Below are positions 1-10,200 of a stretch of DNA of 44,590 nucleotides, piece after piece. The stretch's first letter is position 1. The number at the start of each line of letters is the position of its first letter. The notes beneath the pieces are model-generated. The model made no database searches, had not been told where the DNA came from, and worked only from the letters and a program-made list of their open reading frames with translations. The stretch is from the NCBI RefSeq assembly GCF_000485595.1, contig NW_014577088.1:1073505-1118094 (forward strand), written 5' to 3'. The stretch comes from Priapulus caudatus (lineage: Eukaryota; Priapulida; Priapulimorpha; Priapulimorphida; Priapulidae). A program made the position numbers and the translations under genes.

Positions 1-6
1 CGCACG

Positions 7-49
<43 letters not shown>

Positions 50-90
50 ATACACACAGACATACACACGCGCGCACGTACACGCGCATA
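1..90. repeat. (CA)n / (CACG)n microsatellite
   Basis: Near-pure CA dinucleotides fill the first 48 bases, then CACG-rich variants follow to about base 90. The tract directly abuts the 5' edge of the recognisable retrotransposon, so it may mark where that element was truncated or where two loci recombined. Confidence 0.95.
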
Positions 91-91
91 A

Positions 92-1926
92 GTGAGTGGA
101 AGTGTGTTGTTGGACTCTGGAGCTAATATCACACTTGTGAGAGAGAAGGTTGCAGAAAAATTAGGATGTGAGAGCAGGCCAATAAGCACTGAAATAGGAA
201 CTGTAGGTGGAGACGTCCAAGTACACCAAACAAGAGTGTACAAGGTTAGGATTAACAATAAGTATACAGTAACTGCAGTAGGTGTGCCAGAAATTACAAG
301 TGTGAAAGAGTTGAATGAAGAAGTAAGACAAAACTGGAAGGAATAATTGGTGACCAACTAAATAGAGGAAGTGGAGACGTAGATTTGCTAGTTGGAGTAG
401 ACTACCCACAACTTCACACCGGGGAAACTCAGGAGATAGAAGGATATGTTGTAAGAAACTCTCCTCTGGGTTGGATAGCATTTGGCTCACAAAGCAGTGA
501 ACTGGAACACAGTAAAGTATTGTATATCAATGTGTCCAAGTCCGTGGATCTGACACAATTCTGGGCAACAGAGGAAATGGGTGTGAAACTACCAGATTGT
601 AAATGTGGAGAAACTGGGCACCTACGATTGCCACCTGCAGAAAAGAAACAGTATGAAGAAATGTGGCAGTCTTGTAAGAAAAGCAATGACAGATGGATGA
701 TGCCATACCCTTGGCGAAGGGATCCAAAAGACCTACCAAACAATAAGAGTCAGTGTGTAGCAAAACTTGCATCTCTGAAAAAAAGATTGAAGCAGATTCC
801 TGAAGATGCAGAGCTGTACAACCAGCAGATTGTAGAAATGACTGAAAGGGGCATTGCTCAAAAATTAACAATGGCAGAGAAAGAAGAGTACAGAGGCCCT
901 GCGCACTACATAGCCCACCACTCTGTCTTGAGACCAGACAAAAAGAGCACGCCTATCAGAATTGTGTTTAACACCTCATCCTCCTTTAAGGGTCACTCAC
1001 TGAATGACTACTGGGACAAAGGCCCTGACCTACTGAATGAACTCTTTGGTGTTTTTTTGAGATTCCGACAGTGCCCAGTGGCTATTGCTGGAGACATCAG
1101 CAAAATGTACCATCAAGTGCTGATTCCGGAGAAAGACCAGCAGGTGCATAGATTTCTATGGAGAAATTGTGAAAAAAGATAACCAGATGTCTATATGATG
1201 AAAGTGGTTACATTTAAGCCTGCCCCTTCTATGGCATTGACGGCACTGAGGAAAACTGCTTCTGAAGAAGCAAAGGATCATTCGGAAGCTTCTAAAACTC
1301 TGGATAATGATACATATATGGATGATATATGTACATCGGTTGAGTCCATTGAGAAAGCCAGGCAATTGACAAGCGATATTGATAAAGTTTTTAAGATCGG
1401 AGGGTTTAAAGTGAAGGAGTGGGTATATACTGAGAGTATTACAAACGAAAGCGTCATAAAGGATGAAGGCAGAAAACCTGATGAAATGGCAATCATAAAG
1501 GAAGCCGAAGAACAGAAGGTTCTGGGCGTTGTGTGGGACCCGGCATCAGATGAAATGAAGTACAAGGTGAAGCCGGTTCACGTAAAAGATGAACAGATAC
1601 TGACGAAAAGAATGGTTCTATGTGAATTGGCCAAGGTATATGACCCGATTGGGTTCACCGCTGCATTCCTTATTCGAGGAAAAATCTTGATGCAAAAATT
1701 ATGGCAGAGGGGTATTGACTGGGATGAAGACCTACAGGCATCTGAGAAATCAGAATGGAGAAAGTTCTTCCTGGAGTTGGAGCATTTAGAGGGGGTGTCA
1801 TTCCAAAGTGCCTCATGCCAAAATCAGTGCCTGTTGAGCTTGGAATTTTCTGCGATGCCTCAGAGGATGCCTTTGGTGCTGTCGCATATACCAGATGGGA
1901 AGAGAGTAACGAAATCTATGGTGTAA
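92..1926 (+). pseudogene. Pao protease and reverse transcriptase remnant
   Basis: The first frame (92-346) holds a retropepsin-like DSGA motif with hydrophobic context. After a frame change near 330, the frame at about 340-1926 carries the LVGVDYP and LGWIAFGS blocks typical of the Pao peptidase. It continues into the reverse transcriptase with the RIVFN and GDISKMYHQV blocks (the latter holds the first catalytic aspartate) and YMDD at 1315-1326. The downstream YDPIGF block, typical of the Pao connection region, lies near 1640. A TAA at 1180-1182 interrupts the reverse transcriptase in frame, so no complete polyprotein can be made. Confidence 0.9.
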
Positions 1927-2434
1927 GGTTGCTATCTGCCAAGTCCCGTGTAGCTCCACTGAAATGTTATCCATACCACGGTTAGAATTGCAGGCGGCTG
2001 TCATTGCATCTCGGCTTTGCGGCACCATAAGGAAGGAGATGTCAGTAGACTTTGAAAGGGTTGTATTTCTATCAGATAGTATCATTGAATTGTCTTGGAT
2101 CCGGGGCCAGTCCTGACAGTATAATACATTTGTAGCCAATAGAATCTCGGAAATTCAGAGCAGTACAGACCCTTTATAGTGGAGACATATACCGGGAGAA
2201 TGCAACATTGCGGATAAAATTTCAAGAGGTGTGGCTGTGAAAGATTTAAACGACATCTGGAAGACTGGGCCGCCATTCTTAATGTTTCCAGAAGAGAAGT
2301 GGCGAAGTTCGATTACTAGAGCAGATGTCAGTGAGGTTGATAAAGAAAAGAAAAGGGGAAAAACTAAGATGATAGCTCAGGAGGTGGATGATGCTATTGA
2401 CGTGAAGGATTTTTTTCAAGTTGGAGAAAGTTAA
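1815..2434 (+). pseudogene. Pao RNase H-like region remnant
   Basis: Two frames carry this segment. The first (to about 1985) shows an FCDAS block followed by AFGAVAY, resembling the first RNase H acidic motif. From about 1982 the next frame shows LELQAAVIASRL and FLSDS, which fit the second and third acidic positions, and later HIPGECNIADKISRG, a signature typical of Pao elements before the integrase. At least two in-frame stops fall between 2110 and 2180. The assignment rests on these motifs in the correct order between reverse transcriptase and integrase. Confidence 0.8.
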
Positions 2435-2490
2435 TCCGGGTAACAGCGTATGTCTTCAGATTCATAACAAATACGAAAGCCAAACGTAAA

Positions 2491-3394
2491 GTGCACTATG
2501 GACCGCTAGAAACTGAAGAATTAGCACATGCAAAAAGACATTGGCTCATTGAAGCTCAGAAGCCACTCCATGAAAATGTAAGCAAGGGCGAGTTAAAATC
2601 ACTGAGCCCATTTATAGAAGAGCATATGATTTATGTGGGTGGCAGAGCTAGCCAGGGAACACTCTCATATGATATGAGGCACCCAGTACTACTACCTAGA
2701 AACCATCGCATATCTTACTTGATCACTAGACACTTTCATGAACGTGGTCACTATGGCATTGCTACTACGGCTAGCAAAGTCAAAGGTAAATATTGGATCA
2801 TTGGGGTAACACATTTCGCGAAAACTGTGAAAGTCAGGTGTGTAAGCTGCAAAGTACATGACCATCGAAAAGAGAAGCAACTTATGGCTGACCTCCCTGT
2901 TGAAAGAATGGCACCTTTCACGCCACCGTGTCATAATACTGCATGTGATTACTTTGGTCCTTATACGGTGAAAATTGGAAGAAACAAGACGACAAAACAT
3001 TATGTGGTGATATTCACATGTCTGAACACGAGAGCAGTTTACCTAGAACTTGCAGTTGACTGCTCGTCGATGGAGTTTCTTCAAGGTCTGAGAAGGTTCT
3101 TTGCGTTCAGAGGTTGTCCACGATTGATAAAGGGTGACAACGGTACCCAGATGGTTGGTACAGAGAGACAACGAGAGAAATTGTGAGGGGTTGGACAGGG
3201 ATGATTTGAAGGAATTCTGTGCAGAAAGACAGGTTATATGGAAATTTGTCACACCTTTAGCACCTCACCAGAACGGATGCGCTGAAGCACTAGTCAAAAG
3301 CTGTAAGCATGCGATAAAGAAAGCCATCGGAGACCAACATCTAACTCCCTTGAAATTTCACACGTCTTCAATAGATAGCCAATTTAGTGAATGA
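2491..3394 (+). pseudogene. Pao integrase remnant
   Basis: The frame 2491-3186 contains an H-H-C-C zinc-binding region: HFHERGH followed by CVSC about 30 residues later. The rve catalytic core follows, with its first aspartate in the ACDYFGPY block and its second in the KGDNGTQ block. A frame break near 3150-3170 moves the remaining core, with the catalytic glutamate in HQNGCAEALVK, into another frame (to about 3360). A further change near 3385 leads into the NERPIG block. The catalytic residues are individually conserved, but they cannot be translated in one frame. Confidence 0.88.
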
Positions 3395-3781
3395 AAGACC
3401 AATTGGAAGACATCCAAATGACCCAGATGACGGAAACTACATATGCCCAAATGACATTCTTCTTAGTAGAGCATCTAACAGAGTTCCGCACAAGGACCGT
3501 TCCGCACCAGTAAGAATCCCAGACATAGAGTTGAGTTCGTGCAACAAATTGTCAATTCCTTCTGGAAGAACTGGGTTAGAGACGTTTACCCTGCTTTGGT
3601 TTCGAGAAAGAAATGGACAGTCCACCACCGAGATGTGAGGATAGACGATATTGTGGTCTTAGCAGATCCAAACTCCGCCAGAGGGAAATGGAACATCGCC
3701 AGAGTCACAGAGGTTTATCCAGGTCAAGATGGAAAAGTAAGAAACGTCAGAGTTAGGACTCAAAATGAAGATTTCAGCTGA
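3387..3781 (+). pseudogene. Pao C-terminal (DUF5641-like) remnant
   Basis: The frame from 3387 reads NERPIG then NYICPNDILL, as at the end of Pao integrases. The frame from 3539 to 3781 reads a FWKNWVRD...L..RKKW..H..D...D.V.L.D block, then a RGKW...R....PG.DG.VR.V.V.T region. This order is characteristic of the DUF5641 domain that closes BEL/Pao polyproteins. A frame change separates the two parts, and the terminal stop follows TQNEDFS at 3779-3781. Confidence 0.85.
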
Positions 3782-3784
3782 CAA

Positions 3785-5530
3785 ATTATTAAAATCGCAG
3801 TGATTTATCCGGTAGAGGAATATGAGGAGAATTAGCTTTGTGAGTAAACGGTGTTGGTATGCGACCTTCTCGCATAGTGGGGGAGGATGGATCATTCTGT
3901 GTCTTTTTCTTCCCAGAAATAACTATAGAGGGCGTATCAATCAGAATTGCTTGTAGACATGGGGTGTCACTTTCCCCCGTGCGTAGAGGGAGGGTGCCGC
4001 TACGTGGCAGCACTAGTCACTTTCCCCGGGCGTAGAGGGAGGGTGCCGCTACGTGGCAGCACTAGTCACTTCGTACACTTCCGTCATTCCACAGTCATAC
4101 TTCCATGCTAGACATGGCCTTATTTCCCTAACCCTAACCCTAACCCTAATTCTAACTCTAACCCTAACCCTAACCCTAACACTAGTGCTGCCATGTAGCG
4201 GCACCCTCCCTCTACGACCGGGAGAAAGTGACACCCGTAGACATGGAAGCCTAGCATGGTATATCTGTTTGGAATTAACGCTCTGGGAACAAGCGATTAA
4301 TTTACTATTTGTCTGGAAAGAATCTGTTTGTTCTTGACCATGGTCTAGTTGAGTTTTATAGAATAACGAGATGCTCTGATTATTATGATATTTACCGTGA
4401 TTGCTGCAATATAACTGATATTAATGTTAGCCAGCTAATTCAAAATTTATCAAACAAAGGAAGTTCATTGGTCACCGCGGGTTTCACTTTTAGACTGATA
4501 TTGAGGTTACTGTAGCCATTGAGAATACGTGCCGCGACGTGTTAAACGAACGTAAACAGTCATGCCTACCGTATAGATCGTATAGTTTACCAACCTTAGT
4601 TTATAGAGTAATTTGTTGATTGATGATTGTTAGGATTTAGAACGTTATTAGGATGCTAAAAGGCATGTAATTCGCCGGAATTTCTGTTAGGGATCGTCTC
4701 ATTAGTTTGCATAATTTAATGCCGGATTACTCTGAATCTAGAAAACTGCATTGCATAACTTGGGAAGTGGTCAACTCATTCATGTCTTATTGTTAAGAAC
4801 CGAATAGCAACATTGACATTGATAGAGTTTAGAATGATTGCACCTATTGGTAATTTTATTCATGTGTAGTTAGAAACGGGTTGGAAAATATTGTAATCTG
4901 ATTTCCAGGTATCTGCCACTGTTATTTGATGATGTAAAGGTCAAAGGTGCAAGTAGTTGTATGTCCGGGCAAAGCAGTAAGTTTGAATTTAACTGTACGA
5001 TGTTATTTGTATGCTAGCTGTGAATTTAAACTGTAATTATTCGAATCATTGTACTATTTAGCACCAGCAAATGTAATACAAAAATATGTACAATTTAATA
5101 ATAACCGAACTTAGTAAGCAGTAGGCGTCAAGCCTTTGTGTAATCGCTAATCAACGACGCGTAGCTGACCCCGTACATGTCAACCAATGAGAGAGTCAGC
5201 CAGGCAGCGTGACCACCGGTCAATAGAAATGGCTCAGCAGCCGAGGGGAACAAGGTGACCCGAGCCAAGACAATAGGGAGACGTAGGTACTTAACGCGTG
5301 TTTCTTCCAATCAGACTCTCTCCACTATTTGCTACCTACTAAGATAGACGTGTCTTAACCTACAGTTGATACTTTCGTATTCATCTAGACCGTGATATGT
5401 AAGTTATATTCCTACGCGTACCTTTTTGTAACCGTCGATGCTTGGCATATGGCGTCTACGGTAGTATTACCTATGTTCTATTAAAGACGTTTTTATGTTC
5501 TATATACGTGTCTCAGTATTCCGTTATTTG
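3785..5530 (+). other. Pao 3' flank, candidate 3' LTR split by a MITE
   Basis: A purine-rich stretch (GTGGGGGAGGA, about 3877-3887) lies about 95 bp after the last pol stop, where a BEL/Pao polypurine tract is expected, and is followed by TG at 3888. Downstream are a CCAAT box (5184-5188) and an ATTAAA signal (5480-5485), as could occur in U3 and R. The MITE at 3962-4236 interrupts the region. There is no 5' LTR in the window to compare with, so the LTR limits are not proven. No protein-coding signal is seen here. Confidence 0.3.
3962..4236. mobile_element. MITE with 56-bp TIRs, CCCTAA core and 9-bp TSD
   Basis: The outer inverted repeats (3962-4017 and 4181-4236) pair almost perfectly and begin GGGTGTCACTTTC. 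The same 9 bp, GTAGACATG, flanks both sides (3953-3961 and 4237-4245), which is a clean target-site duplication. The left inverted repeat is followed by a second tandem copy (4018-4066). The core holds a run of CCCTAA telomere-type hexamers (about 4129-4180). There is no coding capacity. A 9-bp duplication with long terminal repeats fits Mutator-like (MULE) elements; Merlin-type (8-9 bp) is an alternative. Confidence 0.9.
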
Positions 5531-6527
5531 TATATGCCTATAAGGAGTGATTTAGTAGCGATATTATACGCGGAACCTATGCGTAACATGTGAGTTAGTG
5601 CGTCTTACGAATGCGACATATAACCTATACGGTTAAACATGGTGTAACATGACGTGCGAAATTCGTAATAGTTATAGCGTAATATATATAGTGCAACATA
5701 CAGTTGTGCAAGCTTGTGAACATACACTGTACATACCGTAGTGCACACACACGTTTGTATCACGCAAATGATATACCCCATGCAATATGTGGGTTGGGTA
5801 CGATGTGTATAAAGATTGATAACGTGGTTTTGTGATTCGGAAGCTATGATTTAGAGAGAGAGAGATAATTAAAGAAGCATTAAAATCAGAAGAGGATCTC
5901 AAGCTTGAAGATAACTTGATATGTGCTGACAAATTGATGAAGCACAAATTTCGTAGGAAAGGAAGGAACTAAAAATTTCACGCAGAGCGGGTTATGCTCT
6001 CTCTGCGAACCAGGGTTGGTTCTATCAAGGAATAAGAAAGAGAATATAAGCTTCGTTAGCGACAAGGGAATTTCCTGCCAGGGTACCAGGTATTAGGCTC
6101 CAGCAGAGAGCAGGAAAGTATGGACTGTACATTTTGGTAATACGCTGTTAGAATTTTCCGGGGCGAGAATAACAGCGAGTCTGAGATACCGGATTAATGC
6201 AGTACATCGTACGGAAGTAATACTAACTACGTGAACAGCAGGTGTCTTTCGTAGTAAACAGGTATATCGCCCGATTACAATAACGGTGACGTTCTTTGAA
6301 ATGCAATAGCAGGAAGTAATTGCTCACAGGTAATGTCTTTTATTGTATCGGGTATGACTTATGATTGCAGTAGCCGCGCATCTGCGACCGCGCGCGCCGG
6401 CAATGAGTAACACTGTGCTGCCATCTGCCGTGTAAAATCGACAGTTTAATCCCCATATGCTGCACCATCGTCGGGTGATATCAGAAAGGAACTGCCATGG
6501 TTGTAGGTAGGGTCACGTCTTGAGAGG
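5531..6527. other. Sequence with no recognised gene
   Basis: This interval lies between the Pao flank and the possible last CNG exon. A short plus-strand frame, roughly 5835-5969, is lysine- and glutamate-rich and ends at TAA; its residues resemble real protein more than the surrounding DNA, but I recognise no family. On the minus strand an AATAAA occurs at 6339-6344. The rest shows no domain, structural RNA or repeat that I can support. Confidence 0.4.
6339..6344 (-). promoter_or_regulatory. Possible poly(A) signal AATAAA (CNG gene)
   Basis: The plus strand reads TTTATT, which is AATAAA on the minus strand. It lies about 185 bp downstream of the possible stop codon of the CNG gene at 6528-6530, a plausible distance for a 3' UTR. 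AATAAA is common by chance in such AT-rich DNA, so this depends on the candidate last exon being real. Confidence 0.3.
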
Positions 6528-6555
6528 TCATGACTTTTCTAGCACATTCAGAATT
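6528..6555 (-). CDS. Candidate last CNG exon with stop codon
   Basis: On the minus strand a good acceptor (CCGTTTTCAG) is followed by 28 bases. In the phase left by the previous exon (AG plus one base) they encode R-ILNVLEKS and then TGA. This would extend the last helix of the nucleotide-binding domain by about nine residues and end the protein with no C-terminal leucine zipper. The phase matches exactly and an AATAAA follows, but the exon is very short and the match is not family-specific. The true last exons could instead lie elsewhere. Confidence 0.35.
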
Positions 6556-6692
6556 CTGAAAACGGTCGTACAGCAAGATTACTATTCATTATTGCAATTA
6601 GAGTTTATATAGAACTACTTTTTAATCGATATGTAAATTGCTTAATATTTTTATCTTGTTTCATTAACTCTTTCCCTCGTTCTTTCGGCCAA

Positions 6693-6790
6693 TCGTTCGT
6701 TCGTTCGTTCGTTCGTTCGTTCGTTCGTTCGTTCGTTCGTTCGTTCGTTCATTCGTTTGTTCATTCGTAGATTCGTTTGCTTGTCCGTTC
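6693..6790. repeat. (TTCG)n microsatellite
   Basis: About 14 perfect CGTT/TTCG units (6693-6750) grade into imperfect units. Reading frames across it are artefacts of the repeat. Confidence 0.95.
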
Positions 6791-6984
6791 GTTTTATTTT
6801 ATGTTGGTGTGTCCGTTCCGCCGTTTGTTCACTCGCTCCTTCATATATTCGTTTACTTATTCATTCACTAGTACTAATGAAATTATCACCAACCTATCGC
6901 TCTGTGTGCGGTCGCACCCTAATGGTCGTGAAACGGCATTTGAATTACTTTTAGCAACTTTTCGATCTCTGCCAGTTATTATAT

Positions 6985-7115
6985 TATGGGAAATGTTTAT
7001 AATTAAAATTAATAATAATTGAAATTAATGATTAATGATTAATGAATAATTAAATAAATTAATAATAATAAAAATTAATTATAATTAATAAATAATTATG
7101 TTTATTATTATAAAT
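6985..7115. repeat. AT-rich low-complexity tract
   Basis: The tract consists of irregular ATTAATAAT-type runs, almost free of G and C. It lies just downstream of the CNG exon at 7167-7222, inside the inferred intron. Confidence 0.8.
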
Positions 7116-7166
7116 GGTACGCAAGCAAGTCCGCGTACAGTGAGCATTGTCAATACTCTTATATAC

Positions 7167-7222
7167 CTTTCCTCGGCGAATGCTTCGAGAACTTCACGCG
7201 TCTTCGGATATTCTACGAGTGC
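7167..7222 (-). CDS. CNG exon: end of nucleotide-binding domain
   Basis: The acceptor is a strong pyrimidine tract (TTCTGTTCTCTTCACCAG) and the donor is AAG|GTATAT. The exon encodes [18 protein letters not shown], which matches the ALTEYPDAKKVLEE-type C helix that closes the ligand pocket in CNG channels. It starts in phase 0 and ends after two bases of the next codon. Confidence 0.9.
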
Positions 7223-10200
7223 CTGGTGAAGAGAACAGAACTGAGCTTGTAATTTACGCGCATACGCGTTGTTAGTTCGCGGGATCTTCATCTCCGTCGT
7301 TACTAAGATCGTTACTAAGGTCGTACCGATGACAACGGTTGATTTTGGTTTCCTCAACAGAGTTCTTCCGACAAAGACACTCGCTGTTATGCGGCTGAAG
7401 TTTTTAGCCTCATCGCCGGCGGGATGACGGATTTCTATACCATGTGGTCTAAACTATAATATTCGATAACTATTCTATAACATTGATTCTGTTGACTGAA
7501 GCTAACTGGGATAAAGTGAAAGTGGCACAGATAAAGACCGTTAATTAGACCTTTCAGTTCAAACTCAATGGCGCTACACACTAGATCCGTCCAACCACAC
7601 ACATAGTTAGCATTACACAATTTTCCTAGCTGCAACAAAAACAAAAAATTACACATAAACAAAAAAACATAACAAAACAAGCCCAAAACAAGAACAATAA
7701 AATGGCGTTATTCATGCGCGTGAGGCTAGTTGGTATTTCCCAAGTATGCCTGTTACATGTTAAGGGGATATAACGTGTACAAAAAAACTTATACCATACT
7801 CTGAATAATATAATGGTTTTGCATAACTGGTAATTGCTACGCTCAAGTTACAAGCTTTTTGTTATAGTTATAATTCGCACAGTGTCAGTATAAACAGTAC
7901 CACGGCGTAATGCTACAAGGGGCAGGAAAGCTACAGTAAGTGATTCAAATGTTATAGGAAACCTGTAGAACCGAGTTCTCAACCAAATATACTTACAGAC
8001 ATGAGATCCTTCCTTGACAGCACTAGTAGTTCAGAGTAGCCAACTGAGCGAACATCAGCCGTTCGCCTGCAATGAATATATATATATATAGAAGTATGTT
8101 TGCAAAGAGCGTTTAGGAAAGAGGTTTCTCTTCATTGATTTTAAAATTCGTTTGCGAAATTTTCAATAAAATCTGCGCAGCGAAGAGATTGGTTGCATTC
8201 ATGCGCTGATGTTGAGGGATATTCGTTTTACGACAGCCTCGCTATCTCCCTGTGCGTTGATGTAATCTGAATTACCTTATCGGATACAACTTCCAAGATA
8301 AATGCAGACACTGTATAGCGCGAGAGGAAATGAGAGAGATAGGGAGAGAGCGATATCGAAGCCGAGTGAGAAAGCAATAAAGAAACAGCAAGAGAGATAA
8401 GAGGCGAAAGAGGAGGAGATGAGCGAGACGGACGGTGGCGTGGACGGGAGATCAAAAACCATCAGAAGTACTTTTGACTGGAGTGTAGCTCCAGAAGGCT
8501 GATTTCTCCGAAGTAGTTTCCTTCCTGTAGAGTCGCCACTACTGTCCGTTCATCAGTGCTGGCACACTTCACACTCACCTATCATGAGCACAGCTATCAT
8601 CAGCGCATTTTTCCCGCGGGGGCGATCTCACAGGTAATGCCGGCCTTTCGAGCTGGCAACAAACCCTATTATTTTCTGTTTAATTATCATAGTAAGGAAC
8701 GCACGTGCAAAACTGTGTGATTTTTACTATAAGAATGAAAACTTCCGTGCGCAGGAACGAATCACTTACCTCTACGACACCGTGATTTATGATGTACATT
8801 TCCCTCCCTGAAATAAAGCGTCGTTTCGGTATAGTTTTATGGTTCAATATGATTTTAACGGCGGGTTTTACTATTCCCTTTGTCCGTTTATTTCACAAAT
8901 TGCCACTAAATATGAAAAAGTTAGTATCACATTTTGAATGTATACGTACAAAAATACAAAAATAGTATCACATGATTAAAACGTATTGCCACGTATAATC
9001 TTCCGAGAATATCCGCTGTACAGTAAGTGTATACACCGTGACGGATATTATCGCACCTATCTCGCCAGTCTTGCAAATAAAATCTCCAGGAGAAAATATC
9101 TGGGGCTTCAATTTTAGTACCAGTTCGCAGAGCACACCTTCTTCGCAATCTTCGAAAATCCTAACCTTGAAAATAAAAATAGAATTAGATATTATCCTAG
9201 ATTCATCTGCAAGTACAAGTATTCAATTGCATTAATAGGCCCTACATGGTACGCACTTGTATTAACGCCGTTGTATTCACACACGCGCGCACACGCGTGT
9301 ATGCACGCACGCACGCAAACATTTCATCTAATTTTTATCATTATTGTACAAATATAAGACGCTGGCGTGTCCGCAAAATATGATCCCGCTGTCCGTTAAA
9401 AACAGGATTATAATTACGAGAAAGATTATGCTAAGTACACAGTCGCTTTTGTATGTTAGCTTGACTAATTTCGAAACTTTACAACGAAGAGCTGATTCAT
9501 GAATAAGATCATGTAACCGTCTCGTTTCAAGAACAAAAATTCCAGTGGGCCTTTCTAAAATGTGATCACAGCGTGATTCGCAGCGTAGGTCAAGCAAGAG
9601 GTTACCATGTACAAGAACAGCTGTTACAAGAGTTGAGTATCGGTAACTATAATAATATTAGTCCAGTAATATTGTACATAAAATGGGCGAAATCTTCTCG
9701 GCATGTGTATAGTGCTTAACCTCGTGATCGATTTCTGATTCGATTTAGTGATGCTGTGATTTTTTTTCTGTGTAAGGTTTGATATGCTCTTCATGTACCT
9801 TCCGTTCTACGCGAAAATAATTATACACGTACCATTCTGTCGCTACTTTCATCATGAATCAAGACTGTAGACTCGTCTACACGACGAACCCTCGAGTTAG
9901 CGTTAACTCGAGTTAGCTTAACCTCGCCAGTCGATCGAGGTTAAGAGTCTACACGGGGCCTTAACTCGAGTAAGGTAACTCGAGTTAGCGTTAACTCGAG
10001 TTAGCTTAACCTCGCCAGTCGATCGAGGTTAAGTTAACTCGAGTTACCTAAGGTAAGGCCCGTGTAGACGCTTAACTCGAGTTAGCTTAACCTCCACGAT
10101 AGGCGGCAGCACTAGTACGATGTACGTACACACGCACGCACGCACGCGTACTTGCACACGCACGCACACACTCATGCACGCACGTGTACGTGCACACGCA

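Larger units (their letters stand above)
92..3781 (+). mobile_element. Degenerate BEL/Pao LTR retrotransposon, pol region
   Basis: Domains occur in the standard BEL/Pao order on the plus strand: DUF1758-type aspartic protease (DSGA near 113), reverse transcriptase (YMDD at 1315-1326), RNase H-like region, zinc-binding and catalytic integrase, and a DUF5641-type C-terminal domain. No gag and no 5' LTR are present; similarity starts just before the protease, directly after the CA tract. The frame changes near 330, 1810, 1983, 2440-2490, 3150-3170, 3385 and 3530. In-frame stops occur at 1180-1182 and in the RNase H region. It is therefore a dead, 5'-truncated copy lying downstream of, and opposite in strand to, the CNG channel gene. 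Family assignment is firm from motif order; the clade within BEL/Pao is not resolved. Confidence 0.93.

Noticed and set aside
4129-4180. Internal TTAGGG/CCCTAA array as a telomere-fusion scar
   Set aside because: It is inside a MITE with inverted repeats and a 9-bp target duplication, as is the array at 29451-29510.
7223-7240. Exon start at CAG|TTCTGTTC for the last ligand-domain exon
   Set aside because: It adds six residues that break the DLMxALTEYP alignment; those 18 bases look like the pyrimidine tract of the acceptor used.
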